Assembly: GCA_035271065.1 (NCBI GenBank)
Contig: DATESB010000146.1
Coordinates: 1-7,165, forward strand
Direction of reading: 5' to 3'
DNA from: JAAYYM01 sp035271065
GTDB lineage: Bacteria; Bacillota; Clostridia; Lachnospirales; Lachnospiraceae
DNA length: 7,165 bases
The position numbers and the translations under genes are program-made. The notes under the pieces are model-generated. The model had not been told where the DNA came from and ran no database searches. It worked only from the letters and a program-made list of their open reading frames with translations. Positions 1 to 7,031 of this stretch are shown here, piece by piece. The first letter of the stretch is position 1. Every line of letters begins with the position of its first letter.

Positions 1-1725
1 GTCACAGTTGGTGATATTACCCGGACACGATTGAGAGATATTAAGATACTCTTCTTTGTTGGTGTGAATGATACCATTATTCCGAAGGCAAATTCTACCG
101 CAGGCATTCTTTCTGATATTGACAGAGAACATTTAAGCGAGCAGGAGATAGAACTGGCACCGTCGGCGAGACAGCAGGCTTATATGCAGAGATTGTATTT
201 ATATATGATTATGACAAAGCCACAGGATAGGCTGTATTTATCATATGCGCGGGTAAGTGCAGACGGTAAATCATTGCGTCCGTCCTATTTGATACAAGCT
301 GTGGAACAACTCTTTCCAATGATTGCAACATCCAAAGGAGAGAGTACGCGGATGGATACGGTTATCTCTCCGGAAGCCTCGCTGGAAGACTTGGTCAAGG
401 GGATTTACGGACCGTATGACGAAGAATATAAGGCGTTGCTGTGCTGGTATAAGCAGAGTGACGTATATAAAGAACGCATGTTATCTTATATTAATTCTGC
501 GTTTGCCAATGATCAAACAGACCACATCAGTAAAGCAGTTGCCAATGTGTTATACGGAAAGGTACTGGAGAATAGTGTGACACGGCTTGAATTGTATGCA
601 GCGTGCGCTTACAGCCATTTTCTGCATTATGGATTACGTTTACAAGAGAGAGAATTGTATTCGTTTGAGGCAAGTGATATGGGAAGTGTGTTTCATGATG
701 CGCTGGAGGAATATGCTTCATTACTTGAAAAGAGCGAATATACATGGTTTGATGTTCCAAAGGAGACGGCTGAAACATACGTGGAGCAGGCGGTCGAAAT
801 ATGTATGAACCGAACCGATCATGAGGTACTTTTCAGCAACTCGCGTAATGAATATGCGATTAACCGTATTAAACGTATCATGAACAGAACAGTAGATGCG
901 CTGTCTTCACAGGTACGAAAAGGGGCATTTGAACCAAGTCGTTTTGAATTTTCATTTGCTGCCGAGACCAATTACCAATCCTTAAATTTCAAACTTTCAG
1001 AGGATGAAATCATGCGTCTGCGTGGGCGTATCGACAGAATGGATACCTACGAAGACGGTGAGCATGTTTATGTGAAAATCATTGATTATAAATCAGGCAA
1101 TCAGAGTTTTGACCTTGCAGCAGTATATTATGGGCTACAATTACAGTTGGTGGTATATCTGAATGCGGCAATGGAACTACAGCAGAAAGAGCATCCGGAT
1201 AAGGAAATTGTACCGGCAGGCATTTTGTATTATCACATTGACGATCCGATGATTGACAGAAAAGGTGAAATGTCAGGAGAAGAGATTAATCATAAGATTA
1301 TGGCGGAACTGTCCATGAAAGGACTAGTTAATAGCGACGATGAAGTCATTCACCTGATGGATCGGGAGTTTGATAAAAAATCAGATGTTATTCCTGTAAG
1401 CAAGACACTAAGCGGAGACTTCTCCAGAACATCCTCCGTTGCAAGTAACGAACAATTTCAAATGATATCGAGTTATGTCAACCACAAGATAGAGGAAATG
1501 GGTCGCGGAATCTTGAATGGCAATATAGAAATTAATCCATATGAGAGTGACAAGACAGATTCCTGTACGTATTGTGCGTATCATTCAGTATGCAAATTTG
1601 ATGAAAAGATGCCGGGCTCCAAAAAGAGAAAACTTAAGAAGACAGATAAAGACGAAGTACTTTCCAAAATGACCATGCAGGAAGCAAATGCCTCCATGCG
1701 GGCAAAGGGGGCGGGATTATCATGA
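1..1725 (+). CDS. addB: ATP-dependent helicase/nuclease subunit B (AddB), 5'-truncated by the window edge
   Basis: AddB is the inactive-helicase, Chi-scanning subunit of the cytoplasmic AddAB enzyme that resects double-strand breaks; its C-terminal RecB-type nuclease cuts one of the two strands. The frame is open from base 1, giving 574 residues, about half of the usual ~1150. The TTG at 31 is an internal Leu codon, not a start, because family-typical sequence (VGDITRTRLRDIK, FFVGVNDTIIPK) runs across it. Numbering from base 1, the nuclease region shows G228-x3-H232, GRID (342-345), IDYKSG (361-366) and YYGLQLQL (376-383), the RecB/AddB catalytic set. Four cysteines, C202 plus C522-x2-C525-x5-C531, match the split iron-sulfur cluster spacing known for AddB. 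The end has a Lys-rich tail. The stop overlaps the addA start, consistent with one operon and equal dosage. No frameshift is seen. Identification is firm; only the N-terminal half is unseen. Confidence 0.96.
   Translation, partial: VTVGDITRTRLRDIKILFFVGVNDTIIPKANSTAGILSDIDREHLSEQEIELAPSARQQAYMQRLYLYMIMTKPQDRLYLSYARVSADGKSLRPSYLIQAVEQLFPMIATSKGESTRMDTVISPEASLEDLVKGIYGPYDEEYKALLCWYKQSDVYKERMLSYINSAFANDQTDHISKAVANVLYGKVLENSVTRLELYAACAYSHFLHYGLRLQERELYSFEASDMGSVFHDALEEYASLLEKSEYTWFDVPKETAETYVEQAVEICMNRTDHEVLFSNSRNEYAINRIKRIMNRTVDALSSQVRKGAFEPSRFEFSFAAETNYQSLNFKLSEDEIMRLRGRIDRMDTYEDGEHVYVKIIDYKSGNQSFDLAAVYYGLQLQLVVYLNAAMELQQKEHPDKEIVPAGILYYHIDDPMIDRKGEMSGEEINHKIMAELSMKGLVNSDDEVIHLMDREFDKKSDVIPVSKTLSGDFSRTSSVASNEQFQMISSYVNHKIEEMGRGILNGNIEINPYESDKTDSCTYCAYHSVCKFDEKMPGSKKRKLKKTDKDEVLSKMTMQEANASMRAKGAGLS
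1704..1711 (+). promoter_or_regulatory. addA ribosome binding site inside the addB coding end
   Basis: The purine run AAAGGGGG ends 10 bases before the addA ATG at 1722. The addB stop TGA and addA start ATG share bases (ATGA, 1722-1725), so addA translation is probably coupled to termination on addB, with this site helping reinitiation. The spacing is slightly long for a Shine-Dalgarno site. The overlap is read directly; the coupling is inferred. Confidence 0.6.
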
Positions 1726-4700
1726 ATTTTACAAGTGAACAACAAAAAGTAATTGATTCTCGCAATCAAAATCTTTTGGTATCTGCCGCTGCCGGTTCAG
1801 GAAAGACAGCAGTACTTGTTGAGAGAATTATTCAACGTGTCATGGAGCAGGAGAATCCGACAGATATTGACCGCATGCTGGTCATGACCTTTACAGAAGC
1901 AGCAGCCGGAGAAATGAAGGAACGTATCGGCAATGCAATTGAAGCAAGACTCCGTGAGGAACCAAATGATAAGCATTTACAAAAACAGTCGTTATTAATA
2001 CATAATGCACCGATTACAACCATTCATGGGTTCTGCCTGAATGTGGTGAAGAACCATTTTCACGAAATTGATATTGATCCGGGCTTCAGAGTTGCGGATG
2101 AAGGTGAATGCAGATTGCTCAAGGCAGACGTCATGGAACAGGTTCTGGAAGCGGCTTATGAAGGTGCGGAAGAAAACTTTGTCTATATGGCGGAGTGCTA
2201 TGGGGCAAAGAAAAGCGATTCTGCAATTGAAGATTTGGTAGGGAAGCTTTATACATACGCTATGAGTCACCCGTATCCCGGTGAATGGCTCACAGCGTGC
2301 AAGGAAGCATATGAGACCAGAGGTATTACAAGAGTAGAAGATTATGCATGGTGCGAGGACATTATGCGTGATATCACGAATACATTGGCAGATATCAGAG
2401 AACAGGCAGAGCATATTTTGCAGCTTTGTACAGAGCCACAGGGACCTTATATGTATGAACGGGCAGTACAGGCTGATATAGAAATCATGGAAAGGCTGTT
2501 GCGTTGTCATACGTATTCTCAGTATCGGGAAGCATTTTCGAAGGTTGTGTTTGAAACACTCGGACGCAGTAAATCAGGTGACGATGTTGATCCTGTGAAG
2601 AAGGATATTGCAAAGGGGCTTCGCGATGATTATAAGAAAATGATAGACCGTCTGAAAGAACAGTATTTCTATGAAACAGAAGACAATTTGCTGAATGATA
2701 TGAAGCAAAGTAAAAGAGCGGTAGATGCACTTATTGACTTAACAAGTGAGTTTATGGCTGCTTATGATACGGCTAAACGTGAGAAAAATATCATAGACTT
2801 TGATGATATGGAGCATATGGCACTGCGTATTCTGCTGACGAAGGAAAATGGAGAACTTCATCCGACGAAGACAGCAAATGAATATAGGGATTACTTTTCG
2901 GAGATTTTAGTTGATGAATATCAGGACAGTAATCTGGTTCAGGAATATCTGATTAACAGTATTTCCAAGGAAACAAATGAAGCAGCAGACTTGCACAACG
3001 TTTTTATGGTGGGCGATGTAAAGCAGAGTATATATCGCTTTCGTTTGGCACGACCGGAATTGTTCATGGACAAGTATCATAAATATCCGGTTGCAGGAGA
3101 AAGCGTATCAGGAGCAGAAACAGTGCCGTCAATACGCATTGATCTCCACCAGAACTTCCGAAGCCGGAAGAATGTATTAAATACCGTGAACGATATCTTT
3201 GCCCAGATTATGCGCTCAGAAGTCGGCGGCATTTCCTATGACGATGCAGCGGCACTGTATTATGGAGCTGAGTATCCGGAGACAACGCCGCCATCAGAGA
3301 CAACGTCGTCATCCGACACAGCAGAGCAATTACCAGTGAGTGATGTTCCGCCCTCAGCACTATCCTCCCAAACAGAATATATCATCATCGAGAACAACAA
3401 CGAAAACAACAACGCGAACGATGGCGCAAATAATTCAAGAACAGATGTTATCGACAAGAGGGAACTGGAAGCGAAAGCAATTGCAGATCGAATTCAGCGA
3501 TTTGTAAATGAAGAATCCATATGGGATAAAAAAGAGAAAAAATATCGCAAGATATCTTATTCCGATATTGTTATTTTACTGCGTACCAACAAAGGGTTTG
3601 ATGAAACATATAAGAGGATTTTGGAGGAAGCAGGCATTCCGGCACATGTTGCTTCAAAGACAGGGTACTTTTCTGTATCTGAGGTTGAGACGCTGTTGGA
3701 GTTTCTTCGTATTCTGGATAATCCGCTACAGGATATTCCACTTGCAGCTTCTATGAAGAGTGTATTTGGAGGATTTAATGACGAAGAACTTGCCCTGATT
3801 CGATGCACAAGCAAAAAATATGTGTTGTATGATGCAGTATGTGAGTTTGCAAAACGAGAAGATGTAAATGCACTGACCAATAAGGTCAACCGGTTTCTGG
3901 CACTCATTCAGTACTATCGTGACAAGATACCATATACATCAGTCTACTATCTGATGAATGAGTTGATACAGAAAACAGGCTATATCTATTACGTGTCAGC
4001 CTCGCCAAATGGAGAACAGAGACGCGCAAACGTTAATATGCTCTTAGAAAAAGCCAATGACTACGGAAAAACAAGCTATAAAGGACTATTTCATTTTGTC
4101 AGGTATATAGAATATCTCAAGAAATACGATGTAGATTATGGCGAAGCAAGCCTTGCAAATGAAAATGACAATGCTGTCAGAATTATGAGTATCCATAAAA
4201 GTAAAGGCTTGGAGTTCCCGATTTGCTTCCTTGCGGCAACTGATAAAGGCATGAATCAGCAGGATGCAAGAACGTCCGTAATCCTTGATGCTGACTATGG
4301 TTTGGGGGTCGATTGTATTGACCCTGTGATGCGTTTGAAGAGTCCGACTTTATTAAAACGTGTCATGCAGAAGAAAGCAAAAACGGAGACCTTGGCAGAA
4401 GAACTTCGACTACTTTATGTTGCATTGACGAGAGCAGAGCAGAAAATTGTACTGACCGGAGTGGTCGATGATTTTGCGAAGAAGTTGCAGCATTACTGTA
4501 CAATATCCGGAAATGAGAGTGCTCTGATTCCAACAACGACTATTTTGAGTATTTCAAGTTTTGAAGATATGTTATTTTATTCTCTCATCAGACATCCGGC
4601 ACTCAAAGAAAAGTTAGAAGAGTATGGTTTGCCGATGAGCAATCGACTGAATTTATTTCAATCGGATATTCAGACATCAGTAATCGGAATTGAGAATTTA

Positions 4701-5483
4701 GTTGCAACACAATTGCAAAAAGCAATTGTCAATGACACAATAAAAGAACAGTTGTTATCAATTGGGGATTCTGAACAGACCGAACAGAATGATTTGCTCC
4801 ATCAAATTGAAAAGCGATTTTCATTTCAATATCCATACGAAGAAGATCAAAACAGACGTATGAAGATGTCGGTATCTGAATTAAAGAAACGACATATGCA
4901 AGAAGAATTGCCGGAGAGTGCAGAACTGTTGCAACCCAAAGAAATTGTTCCTTATATACCGAATTTCATTTTGGAGACGCAGGAGGTGTCTGCGGTACAG
5001 AAAGGTACGGCATATCATAAGTTGTTGGAACTGCTGGATTATGGAGAGATTGAGGCACTGGAACAGCAGATTGTCGGATTCTGTGAAGCCGGTTTTATTA
5101 CCGATGAGGCAGCAAAAACCATACGTATGAATGAAATGATTCATTTTTGCCAATCCTCTGTGGCAGGAAGGATGGCCATGGCGGCAAAACATGGACAGCT
5201 GCACCGCGAGCAGCCTTTTGTGGTTTATGACTCCGATGAAGAGATCTTGATACAGGGAATTGTTGATGCTTATTTTGAAGAAGATGGTGAACTGGTAGTG
5301 GTTGATTATAAGACGGATCGAGTGCACCAGCCTGAGGAACTGATTGACAGATATAAAGTACAACTTGATTATTATGCAAAGGCACTGCAGCAATTGACCG
5401 GTATGTATGTGAAAGAAAAGATTATATATTCCTTTGAACTGGGACGAGAAGTTCCTGTTGTGGAATCAAATGCGCACTTGTAA
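1722..5483 (+). CDS. addA: ATP-dependent helicase/nuclease subunit A (AddA)
   Basis: AddA is the UvrD-type (SF1) 3'-5' helicase motor of AddAB, with a C-terminal RecB-family nuclease that cuts the strand complementary to AddB's. In order: Walker A AAAGSGKT (22-29), motif Ia TFTEAAAGEMKERI (56-69), TTIHGFCL (99-106), Walker B VDEYQD (397-402), motif III GDVKQSIYRFR (431-441), motif IV HQNFRS (476-481), motif V MSIHKSKGLEFP (822-833) and motif VI LLYVALTRAE (897-906). The nuclease site has H1099, D1182, D1195-Y-K1197 and Q1214-x2-YY. Every expected catalytic residue is present, and 1253 aa is near the family's usual ~1200-1250. The ATG at 1722 fits the conserved N-terminus (FTSEQQKVID) and overlaps the addB stop by 4 bases. 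The odd part is a low-complexity insert at about 520-572, Ser/Thr/Pro-rich then Asn-rich, flanking the strand EYIIIEN after motif IV. Function is firm; the role of the insert is unknown. Confidence 0.98.
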   Translation: MNFTSEQQKVIDSRNQNLLVSAAAGSGKTAVLVERIIQRVMEQENPTDIDRMLVMTFTEAAAGEMKERIGNAIEARLREEPNDKHLQKQSLLIHNAPITTIHGFCLNVVKNHFHEIDIDPGFRVADEGECRLLKADVMEQVLEAAYEGAEENFVYMAECYGAKKSDSAIEDLVGKLYTYAMSHPYPGEWLTACKEAYETRGITRVEDYAWCEDIMRDITNTLADIREQAEHILQLCTEPQGPYMYERAVQADIEIMERLLRCHTYSQYREAFSKVVFETLGRSKSGDDVDPVKKDIAKGLRDDYKKMIDRLKEQYFYETEDNLLNDMKQSKRAVDALIDLTSEFMAAYDTAKREKNIIDFDDMEHMALRILLTKENGELHPTKTANEYRDYFSEILVDEYQDSNLVQEYLINSISKETNEAADLHNVFMVGDVKQSIYRFRLARPELFMDKYHKYPVAGESVSGAETVPSIRIDLHQNFRSRKNVLNTVNDIFAQIMRSEVGGISYDDAAALYYGAEYPETTPPSETTSSSDTAEQLPVSDVPPSALSSQTEYIIIENNNENNNANDGANNSRTDVIDKRELEAKAIADRIQRFVNEESIWDKKEKKYRKISYSDIVILLRTNKGFDETYKRILEEAGIPAHVASKTGYFSVSEVETLLEFLRILDNPLQDIPLAASMKSVFGGFNDEELALIRCTSKKYVLYDAVCEFAKREDVNALTNKVNRFLALIQYYRDKIPYTSVYYLMNELIQKTGYIYYVSASPNGEQRRANVNMLLEKANDYGKTSYKGLFHFVRYIEYLKKYDVDYGEASLANENDNAVRIMSIHKSKGLEFPICFLAATDKGMNQQDARTSVILDADYGLGVDCIDPVMRLKSPTLLKRVMQKKAKTETLAEELRLLYVALTRAEQKIVLTGVVDDFAKKLQHYCTISGNESALIPTTTILSISSFEDMLFYSLIRHPALKEKLEEYGLPMSNRLNLFQSDIQTSVIGIENLVATQLQKAIVNDTIKEQLLSIGDSEQTEQNDLLHQIEKRFSFQYPYEEDQNRRMKMSVSELKKRHMQEELPESAELLQPKEIVPYIPNFILETQEVSAVQKGTAYHKLLELLDYGEIEALEQQIVGFCEAGFITDEAAKTIRMNEMIHFCQSSVAGRMAMAAKHGQLHREQPFVVYDSDEEILIQGIVDAYFEEDGELVVVDYKTDRVHQPEELIDRYKVQLDYYAKALQQLTGMYVKEKIIYSFELGREVPVVESNAHL
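3279..3314 (+). repeat. 18-bp imperfect tandem repeat in addA
   Basis: Two adjacent 18-base units, GAGACAACGCCGCCATCA (3279-3296) and GAGACAACGTCGTCATCC (3297-3314), match at 15 of 18 positions and encode ETTPPS then ETTSSS. The three differences lie at unit positions 10, 13 and 18: the first two change Pro codons to Ser codons and the third is silent. A shorter related start (GACACA) follows. This looks like an in-frame local duplication that built the first half of the AddA low-complexity insert. Confidence 0.75.
3393..3414 (+). repeat. 12-bp period AAC-rich tandem repeat in addA
   Basis: The decamer AACAACAACG occurs at 3393-3402 and again at 3405-3414, a 12-base period, and a decayed third unit starts with AACG at 3417. 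It encodes the Asn-rich stretch NNNENNNAN (residues 558-566). All seven Asn codons here are AAC, while the two Asn codons just after (570-571) are AAT, consistent with slippage or duplication of a short unit. Confidence 0.65.
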
Positions 5484-5506
5484 AAATGCGATAAATCAAG
5501 TATCAT
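5478..5506 (+). promoter_or_regulatory. Candidate sigma-A promoter before the S component gene
   Basis: TTGTAA (5478-5483, overlapping the addA stop codon) and TATCAT (5501-5506) match the -35 and -10 consensus at 4/6 and 5/6 positions, with the ideal 17-base spacing. Transcription would start near 5513, at the very edge of the Shine-Dalgarno site, leaving a leader of only about 11-14 bases. That is short, and such matches arise by chance in AT-rich DNA, so this remains tentative. Confidence 0.33.
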
Positions 5507-5513
5507 AGTTATC

Positions 5514-5519
5514 GAGGTG
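5514..5519 (+). promoter_or_regulatory. Ribosome binding site that bears on the S component start
   Basis: GAGGTG lies 4 bases before the ATG at 5524 and 7 bases before a second, in-frame ATG at 5527. The second gives the more usual spacing, so the protein may begin at residue 2. The two choices differ by one Met and do not affect function. Confidence 0.6.
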
Positions 5520-5523
5520 ATTC

Positions 5524-6087
5524 ATGATGAGATTCAAATTTAATCTGTCAGAATTTCTGATTGCATTGGTGGGAACAGTACTATTTGTTGCCTTCAGTTT
5601 TGTGAAAATACCATCGTTTCCTTCAGCTGGTTTATTTCGGATTGAGAATATTATCTTAGCTTATTTTGCCATGGTTTACGGACCGGTGGTAGGAGGAATC
5701 ATTGGTGGTATGGGTTATTCCATAGCATCGTATTTGACGAATGGAGCATCTCATTGGAGTTTGATTTTGAGCTTTGCGATATTTGCGATTGTAATTGGTC
5801 AATTTAGAGGCAAATATAAGGTTTCTGAAGGTGAGTTCGGTGTAAAGCAGATGTTATCATTCCAAATGGCTCAGATAACAGCCAATATGATTACATGGGT
5901 TTTGATTGCCTCACTATTGGAAGTTCTTTTATATGAACAAGAAGTTGTGTATGTTATAATTCTGGGATTTACTGAATTTGTCTATAGTTCGCTTCTGGTA
6001 GGTATCTTTACGACAATGCTTGGGTGGATGCATAGTTCTATTATTACAATCAGAAAGAAGAATATAAAGTTACAAAATGAGAAATAA
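5524..6087 (+). CDS. ECF-type transporter S component-like membrane protein (UPF0397 / riboflavin-type family)
   Basis: This is a 187-aa integral membrane protein with five to six hydrophobic stretches, roughly residues 11-29, 42-60, 61-71, 78-94, 113-137 and 141-170, and a short basic C-terminal tail (RKKNIK). The pattern of a short N-terminus, an NIILAYFAMVYGPVVGGIIG block, a small loop with NGASHWS, then FGVKQMLSFQMAQITANMITW resembles UPF0397 proteins, grouped in Pfam with riboflavin-type ECF S components. Such proteins bind a vitamin or related small molecule in the membrane and need an EcfA-EcfA'-EcfT module for ATP-driven uptake. No such module is in the window, so a shared one elsewhere would be needed. 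The substrate cannot be read from the sequence, and no riboswitch fits in the 40-base upstream gap. The patatin gene starts 12 bases downstream, suggesting co-transcription. The family call is from remembered similarity: likely, but not proven. Confidence 0.82.
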   Translation: MMRFKFNLSEFLIALVGTVLFVAFSFVKIPSFPSAGLFRIENIILAYFAMVYGPVVGGIIGGMGYSIASYLTNGASHWSLILSFAIFAIVIGQFRGKYKVSEGEFGVKQMLSFQMAQITANMITWVLIASLLEVLLYEQEVVYVIILGFTEFVYSSLLVGIFTTMLGWMHSSIITIRKKNIKLQNEK

Positions 6088-6092
6088 AGGAG
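6087..6092 (+). promoter_or_regulatory. Strong ribosome binding site of the patatin gene
   Basis: AAGGAG begins on the last base of the upstream TAA stop codon and ends 7 bases before the ATG at 6100, an ideal spacing. It fixes the start codon and, by its closeness to the upstream stop, supports co-translation of the two genes from one message. Confidence 0.85.
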
Positions 6093-6099
6093 TCAGGCT

Positions 6100-6954
6100 A
6101 TGAAGAAGACAACGGGGTTATTGCTTGAAGGTGGGGCACTTCGTTCGGTATTTACAGCAGGTGTACTTGATTATTTTATGGATAATGATTTTTATGTGCC
6201 GAATGTAGTAGCAGTATCCGCAGGAGCTTATGCAGGCTTAAACTATATTGCAAAGCAAAGAGGGCGTACTGCCGACACGAATATAGAAACCTTCAGACAC
6301 AGAAAGTATGTTGGCCTGAAAACCTTATTGCGAACCGGAGAACTCTTCGACATGGAACTGTTGTTTAATGAGTTTCCGAATGGAGATAAGCCGTTTGATT
6401 ATGAGACATTCTTTGCATCAGACCAGCATTTTTTGATGAGTACCGTGAATTGTATGACAGGTGAGCCTGTTTATTATGAACATTTTGATGATAAAGCGCA
6501 GCTGATGAAGATTGCGCGTGCAAGTAACAGTCTGCCGTTTATTTCAAAGAAAGTGGATATTGATGGTGTTCCGATGCTGGATGGAGGGATGTACGACGCG
6601 ATTCCCATTAGCAAGGCACTTGAAGAGGGAATTGAGAAGGTAATTGTGATTTTTACAAGAACCGGAGAGTATCGGAAGAAGAAACGACATATCTATATGT
6701 TCTTTCTGCGTATGATTTATCATAAATTTCCGGAGTTTGTGAAGATGGTTGAGAGTAGACCACAGCGCTATAATGATGCTATTGACCAAATTGAGCAGTT
6801 AGAGAAGGACGGGAAAGCTTTTGTCATCCGCCCAACCCAAAAACCGGTAGCCAATAATGAGACAAACCCGGATAAACTTATGAGATTTTATGAGCACGGA
6901 TATGAGTGTGCAAGATTACAATTTGACCAATTGAAGAAGTTTGTGGAAGAATAG
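6100..6954 (+). CDS. Patatin-like phospholipase family protein (YjjU type)
   Basis: Patatin-like proteins are Ser-Asp dyad acyl hydrolases acting on phospholipids or other acyl esters. This one is 284 aa, has no signal peptide or membrane segment, and should be cytoplasmic or on the inner membrane face. Visible motifs: the glycine-rich oxyanion loop EGGALRSVFTAGVLDYF (10-26), the nucleophile S40 in VAVSAGAYAG (37-46), the RASNSLPF segment (140-147) and the DGG motif with catalytic D161 in MLDGGMYDAIPI (159-170). Overall order and length resemble the YjjU-like bacterial branch, including the following stretch of basic residues (RKKKRH) and a helical C-terminal region. The usual G-x-S-x-G elbow reads A38-x-S40-x-G42, a conservative departure; both dyad residues remain, so activity is plausible. 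It follows the S component gene by 12 bases with a strong ribosome site. The substrate is unknown. The family is secure; the biological role is not. Confidence 0.93.
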   Translation: MKKTTGLLLEGGALRSVFTAGVLDYFMDNDFYVPNVVAVSAGAYAGLNYIAKQRGRTADTNIETFRHRKYVGLKTLLRTGELFDMELLFNEFPNGDKPFDYETFFASDQHFLMSTVNCMTGEPVYYEHFDDKAQLMKIARASNSLPFISKKVDIDGVPMLDGGMYDAIPISKALEEGIEKVIVIFTRTGEYRKKKRHIYMFFLRMIYHKFPEFVKMVESRPQRYNDAIDQIEQLEKDGKAFVIRPTQKPVANNETNPDKLMRFYEHGYECARLQFDQLKKFVEE

Positions 6955-6960
6955 AAAAAA

Positions 6961-6979
6961 ATGGTGCAATACGCATCAT
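6961..6979 (+). terminator. Weak hairpin after the patatin gene, possible terminator
   Basis: ATGGTGC (6961-6967) and GCATCAT (6973-6979) can form a 7-bp stem with one G-U pair around the loop AATAC. It is preceded by a run of six A and followed by the T-rich GTTTGTGTTAT. The stem is only moderately GC-rich and the T tract is broken by G, so any termination would be weak. It is placed where a terminator is expected, between a finished gene and a fresh promoter. Confidence 0.35.
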
Positions 6980-6984
6980 GTTTG

Positions 6985-6993
6985 TGTTATACT
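6985..6993 (+). promoter_or_regulatory. Extended -10 promoter for the gene at the right edge
   Basis: TGTTATACT contains a TG dinucleotide one base ahead of the -10 hexamer TATACT (6988-6993, 5/6 to consensus), the extended -10 arrangement. The -35 region is poor (TGCAAT at 6965-6970 with 17-base spacing), as is common for this class. Transcription would start near 7000, giving a leader of about 30 bases to the ATG at 7032, which suits the ribosome site there. The -35 region lies inside the hairpin described at 6961-6979. Confidence 0.6.
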
Positions 6994-7031
6994 GTTATAG
7001 GCGATAATCATTTTAAGGTAAGGTACATAAG

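Noticed and set aside
31..1725. TTG at base 31 as the start of a 564-aa protein
   Set aside because: The frame is open back to base 1 and the preceding residues (VTVGDITRTR) are conserved AddB sequence, so this is an internal codon of a truncated gene.
1995..2510. Minus-strand open frame of 171 codons opposite addA, Cys- and Ile-rich
   Set aside because: A shadow of addA: unusual Cys/His-rich composition, no family resemblance, and no separate promoter or ribosome site apparent.
4709..4729. Perfect 8-base inverted repeat ACAATTGC-AAAAA-GCAATTGT inside addA
   Set aside because: It lies within a well-supported coding region, encodes an ordinary stretch (TQLQKAIV) and has no T tract. By rough reckoning about one such repeat with a short loop is expected by chance in 7 kb.
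4881..5393. Long minus-strand open frame of 170 codons opposite addA
   Set aside because: It lies opposite the conserved AddA nuclease domain, has no recognisable domain, and its composition is that of a complement of coding sequence.
5484..5523. Vitamin riboswitch upstream of the S component gene
   Set aside because: The gap to addA is only 40 bases, too short for an FMN, TPP or similar aptamer, and no conserved riboswitch core is visible there.
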